Assembly (NCBI GenBank): GCA_002337045.1
Contig: DDFF01000010.1
Coordinates: forward strand, 1 to 64,000
DNA from: Bacteroidetes bacterium UBA1935
GTDB lineage: Bacteria; Bacteroidota; Bacteroidia; Chitinophagales; Chitinophagaceae
Direction: 5' to 3'
DNA: 64,000 bases
Part shown: one piece after another, positions 61,425 to 64,000 of the stretch
Position numbering within the stretch: the first letter of the stretch is position 1
Layout of the letters: each line of letters starts with the position of its first letter
Program-made: the position numbers and the translations under genes
Notes under the pieces: generated by a model
Told to the model about the DNA's origin: nothing
Databases searched by the model: none
Seen by the model: only the letters and a program-made list of their open reading frames with translations

Positions 61425-64000
61425 ATGTCTCCTTTCAGGAATATTTTTTCGCCATTGGCACATCTTGATTCTATAAAGTATACGAACACGTCAGGCCATT
61501 CGGCTTTGCCTTTGTAGGTGCCATCCCAGCCGTATTCAGGTTTGTTTGGCGGGAAGTCTCTGGCTTCATAAATCTTCTCTCCCCAACGGTTATACACTCT
61601 GAATATATCGATATTACTAACGCCTGATGCACTAGGGTAGAACTTATCGTTTGCGCCGTCACCATTAGGAGTAAATGTATTCGGGATAAAGAAGAGTGCG
61701 CCATCACAAGCTACACGTATTGTTATATCATCTTTCGCTTCGCAATAGTCAGTATATACAGTAGCCGTATATGTAATGGTTTTTGACAGAGAAGCTAACG
61801 GATCTATACAATCATAACAGTTCAATCCTTCAGCAGGTGTCCATTTGATGATGTTTGCCCTTGTTACATCGGCACGCAGTTGTATTACAGAGCCAGGTGT
61901 ACCTTTCAGATCTGGGCCAAGTTCTACGGTTGGCTTTTTGTGAATCACAACATCCTGATACAAAGTGTCTTTGAAACACTCGTTTTCGGTAATGATAACA
62001 CGGTATCTGGTATTAGTGTCTGTTGATGACACCGGGCTTGCAATCTTACTATTGTTCAGTGTTTGCTCCGGTGTCCATTCATAAGCTATGCCACCACTTG
62101 CATTCAGTTGAATTTCATCGCCCTCACATACATTTATTTCAGGGCCTACAGAAACAGGAAGTTTAGGTACCACTGTTATCTTGATAGTAGCAGTATCAAG
62201 GCAACTATTACTATCAACACCTACTACCGTATAGTCCGTAGATGTGTTTGGTTTTGCAATAGGTGTAGTGCATGTATTGCAAGACAGTGTAGCAGCAGGT
62301 GCCCATGTATATGTTTTCGCGCCCTTCACGCTTAGTAATACAATTTCACCAATACAAATGGTATCGTCAGGGCTTACCTCTATTACAGTTTCAGGGAAGT
62401 TTATAATTGTAGCAGTATCAGTTGCAGTACACCCATTATTGTCTGTAACAACTACGATATGCGTGCCTGCACTCAACCCTGAAGGATTAGCGGAAGTAGA
62501 GCCATTGGTCCATGAATAGCTATATGGTGATGTACCGCCTATGGTTGTTGTATTTATGGTACCTGTATTGTAGTTGACGCAGATCTTACCATTATCTTTT
62601 GCCTGTATGGTAAGCAATGCAGGTTCTGCTATAGCAGCACTATCGGTATACTTACAACCTTTCTCGTCAGTTATGGTCAAGATATAGATGCCGGGGTTCA
62701 ATCCTGATAATGAAGCTGATGTAGATACTGGTGTAGTGTTCCAACTAAATGAGTATGGGGTAGTACCACCACTCACGCTTGTTGTAATATCGCCATCGTT
62801 TTTACTGTAACAAGTGATATCATTTTTCGTCAGTGTAGCATTTAATGGATTTGGTTGTATGATATCAGCAGTATCTGATTTATTACACCCTTTACTGTCT
62901 GTTATTATTACAATATAACGTCCTATTCCAAGATTATTGATTGATGCACTTGTTTTACCATTGCTCCATGCATAGGAGTATGGTGGCATTGCACCACTTA
63001 CCACTACTGCTGCACTGCCATTCGTATCGCTATTGCAGGATACATTTGTTTTGGTTAATGTACTGATAAGCTGCGTTGGTTGTGTGATAGTAATAGTGTC
63101 GTATTTGGTGCAATTGTTAGTATCATTTATTGTTACAATATATGTACCTGCATTTAGCCCTGTTACCGTTGGGGTGGTTTTTACCGGAGATGTATTCCAC
63201 GAATAAGTATAACCCGGTGTACCACCGCTTGCTATAACCGCAGCTGTGCCGTTGGTGCCATTGTAACAACTAACATCAGTTTTCGTTTTCGTATTTGTAA
63301 GTAATGTCGGTTGGGTAATGGTAACTGAATCAGAAACGCTGCACCCGAGGCTGTCTGTAACGACTACTGTGTATGTTCCTGCAGTAATGCCGGAAATAGT
63401 AGATGTAGTTCTTACAGGGTTTGTATTCCATGAATAAGTGTACGGCTGGGTGCCACCTGTTAGCATTACGGTGGCACTACCGTTGCTACCGTTATTACAA
63501 CTGACATTGGTACGGCTTACTGAAGCTGACAATAGCAGTGGTTCTGTAATAACTGTAGTATCTGTTTTTATACAACCTTTACTATCTGTTACAGTTGCGA
63601 TATACATACCTGCTTTTAAGCCACCGATACTTGTTGTTGATTGCACAGGTATGGTATTCCATACTATAGTGTATGGTGCGCTACCACCGGATATGTTGAG
63701 ATAGATGTTGCCATTATTCCCGTTATGGCAACTTACATTGGTTTTTGTATGAGATACTGTAAGAAGCAGTGGTTCTGTAATGTTTACTGTGTCCAGCTTC
63801 GTACATCCTCTGTTATCTGTAGTAACAGATACATATGTGCCTGCATTCAGATTGTTTATTGACGGTGTGGTTCTCATAGGATTCGTATTCCAGCTATAAA
63901 CGTATGGAGTGGTTCCGCCATTTGCAGTAATTGCAGCACTACCGTTGTTACCTGCATAACAGCTTACATCTGTTTTGGAAACAGCAGTGGTTAGTTGTGT
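61409..64000 (-). CDS. SprB-repeat gliding-motility-associated adhesin, 5' part beyond the window
   Basis: At least 863 residues, open at 64000. Seven SprB-type repeats of about 76 residues are visible (the first partial), each with a core like KTDVSCYNGNNGSA, GGTxPYxYSWN, GLxAGTY and TDxxGC. After these, PKD/Ig-like domains (about residues 480-700 counting from the last 822) and the gliding-motility-associated CHU_C domain: FIPNTFTPNGDGANDKF, YNRWGEKIYEA and WDGTYKG. This is a type B T9SS domain, so the protein is exported to the cell surface, probably for adhesion or gliding. Confidence 0.93.
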   Translation of the reverse strand, partial: TQLTTAVSKTDVSCYAGNNGSAAITANGGTTPYVYSWNTNPMRTTPSINNLNAGTYVSVTTDNRGCTKLDTVNITEPLLLTVSHTKTNVSCHNGNNGNIYLNISGGSAPYTIVWNTIPVQSTTSIGGLKAGMYIATVTDSKGCIKTDTTVITEPLLLSASVSRTNVSCNNGSNGSATVMLTGGTQPYTYSWNTNPVRTTSTISGITAGTYTVVVTDSLGCSVSDSVTITQPTLLTNTKTKTDVSCYNGTNGTAAVIASGGTPGYTYSWNTSPVKTTPTVTGLNAGTYIVTINDTNNCTKYDTITITQPTQLISTLTKTNVSCNSDTNGSAAVVVSGAMPPYSYAWSNGKTSASINNLGIGRYIVIITDSKGCNKSDTADIIQPNPLNATLTKNDITCYSKNDGDITTSVSGGTTPYSFSWNTTPVSTSASLSGLNPGIYILTITDEKGCKYTDSAAIAEPALLTIQAKDNGKICVNYNTGTINTTTIGGTSPYSYSWTNGSTSANPSGLSAGTHIVVVTDNNGCTATDTATIINFPETVIEVSPDDTICIGEIVLLSVKGAKTYTWAPAATLSCNTCTTPIAKPNTSTDYTVVGVDSNSCLDTATIKITVVPKLPVSVGPEINVCEGDEIQLNASGGIAYEWTPEQTLNNSKIASPVSSTDTNTRYRVIITENECFKDTLYQDVVIHKKPTVELGPDLKGTPGSVIQLRADVTRANIIKWTPAEGLNCYDCIDPLASLSKTITYTATVYTDYCEAKDDITIRVACDGALFFIPNTFTPNGDGANDKFYPSASGVSNIDIFRVYNRWGEKIYEARDFPPNKPEYGWDGTYKGKAEWPDVFVYFIESRCANGEKIFLKGDISLIR

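Noticed and set aside
61409..64000. Regular repeats suggesting a CRISPR array
   Set aside because: The repeats are about 230 bp, in frame, and encode SprB domains; there are no short palindromic repeats with spacers.

Overview
The window is a chromosomal segment of a Bacteroidota bacterium, most likely from the Chitinophagales/Sphingobacteriales side. I infer this from several signs. Promoters follow the TTTG-N19-TAnnTTTG pattern. Exported proteins end in type IX secretion (T9SS) C-terminal sorting domains. Other markers are a gliding-motility-associated SprB-like repeat protein, the futalosine menaquinone route (MqnE), a Bacteroidota-type arginine pathway with an ArgF' transcarbamylase, and several families typical of the phylum (DUF4412, DUF6438, bifunctional nuclease plus UVR motif).

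Layout. 1-16200 is mostly conserved backbone: a truncated initiator tRNA-Met, era, a PLP desulfhydrase/ACC-deaminase-like gene, three membrane transport or DedA-type genes, then a minus-strand run of mqnE, a secreted M43 metalloprotease, a bifunctional nuclease and topoisomerase IV subunit A. A four-gene minus-strand group around a membrane/soluble Fe-S (heterodisulfide-reductase-like) pair follows. 16215-about 29300 starts at a tRNA-Arg(UCU) and is an accessory region, AT-richer by eye. It holds broken lipoprotein genes, an orphan NarL-type response regulator, a very large secreted alpha/beta hydrolase, a C39-like peptidase with a cut-off sorting domain, a subtilase, a PAS/LuxR-type regulator, and long non-coding stretches rich in inverted and direct repeats. 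29623-32792 holds a TonB-dependent receptor with a LuxR-type regulator upstream of it.

32895-41369 is a complete arginine operon (acetyltransferase, argG, argC, argD, argF', argB, argE, argH), tightly packed. It is preceded by a roughly 300-nt leader that encodes a short ORF and a terminator-like hairpin. 41376-52055 is housekeeping: a LuxC-like reductase divergent from a dicluster ferredoxin, dprA, rimO, der, a T9SS-exported PNGase F-like glycosidase, a TPR protein, tilS, a rhomboid protease and rlmH. 52182-64000 has tRNA-Arg(ACG), DUF937, DUF58, DUF4412, a CvfB-like S1 protein, a Crp/Fnr regulator with a DUF4260 membrane protein, an AlkD-like HEAT protein, pyrR-pyrB, accD, smpB and the 3' part of a SprB-repeat adhesin that runs off the window.

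The most interesting material is in the accessory region. Exported-protein genes there have reading frames broken exactly at the start codon or in the poly-A tract behind it, which is either phase variation or decay. A nested inverted-repeat structure lies upstream of the C39-like gene. Matching TACCGTT heptamer arrays flank the orphan response-regulator cassette. A 16-bp duplication carrying two palindromes sits at the 3' end of the VOC gene. The arginine leader is a second candidate for undescribed regulation. I found no CRISPR array, integrase or transposase.
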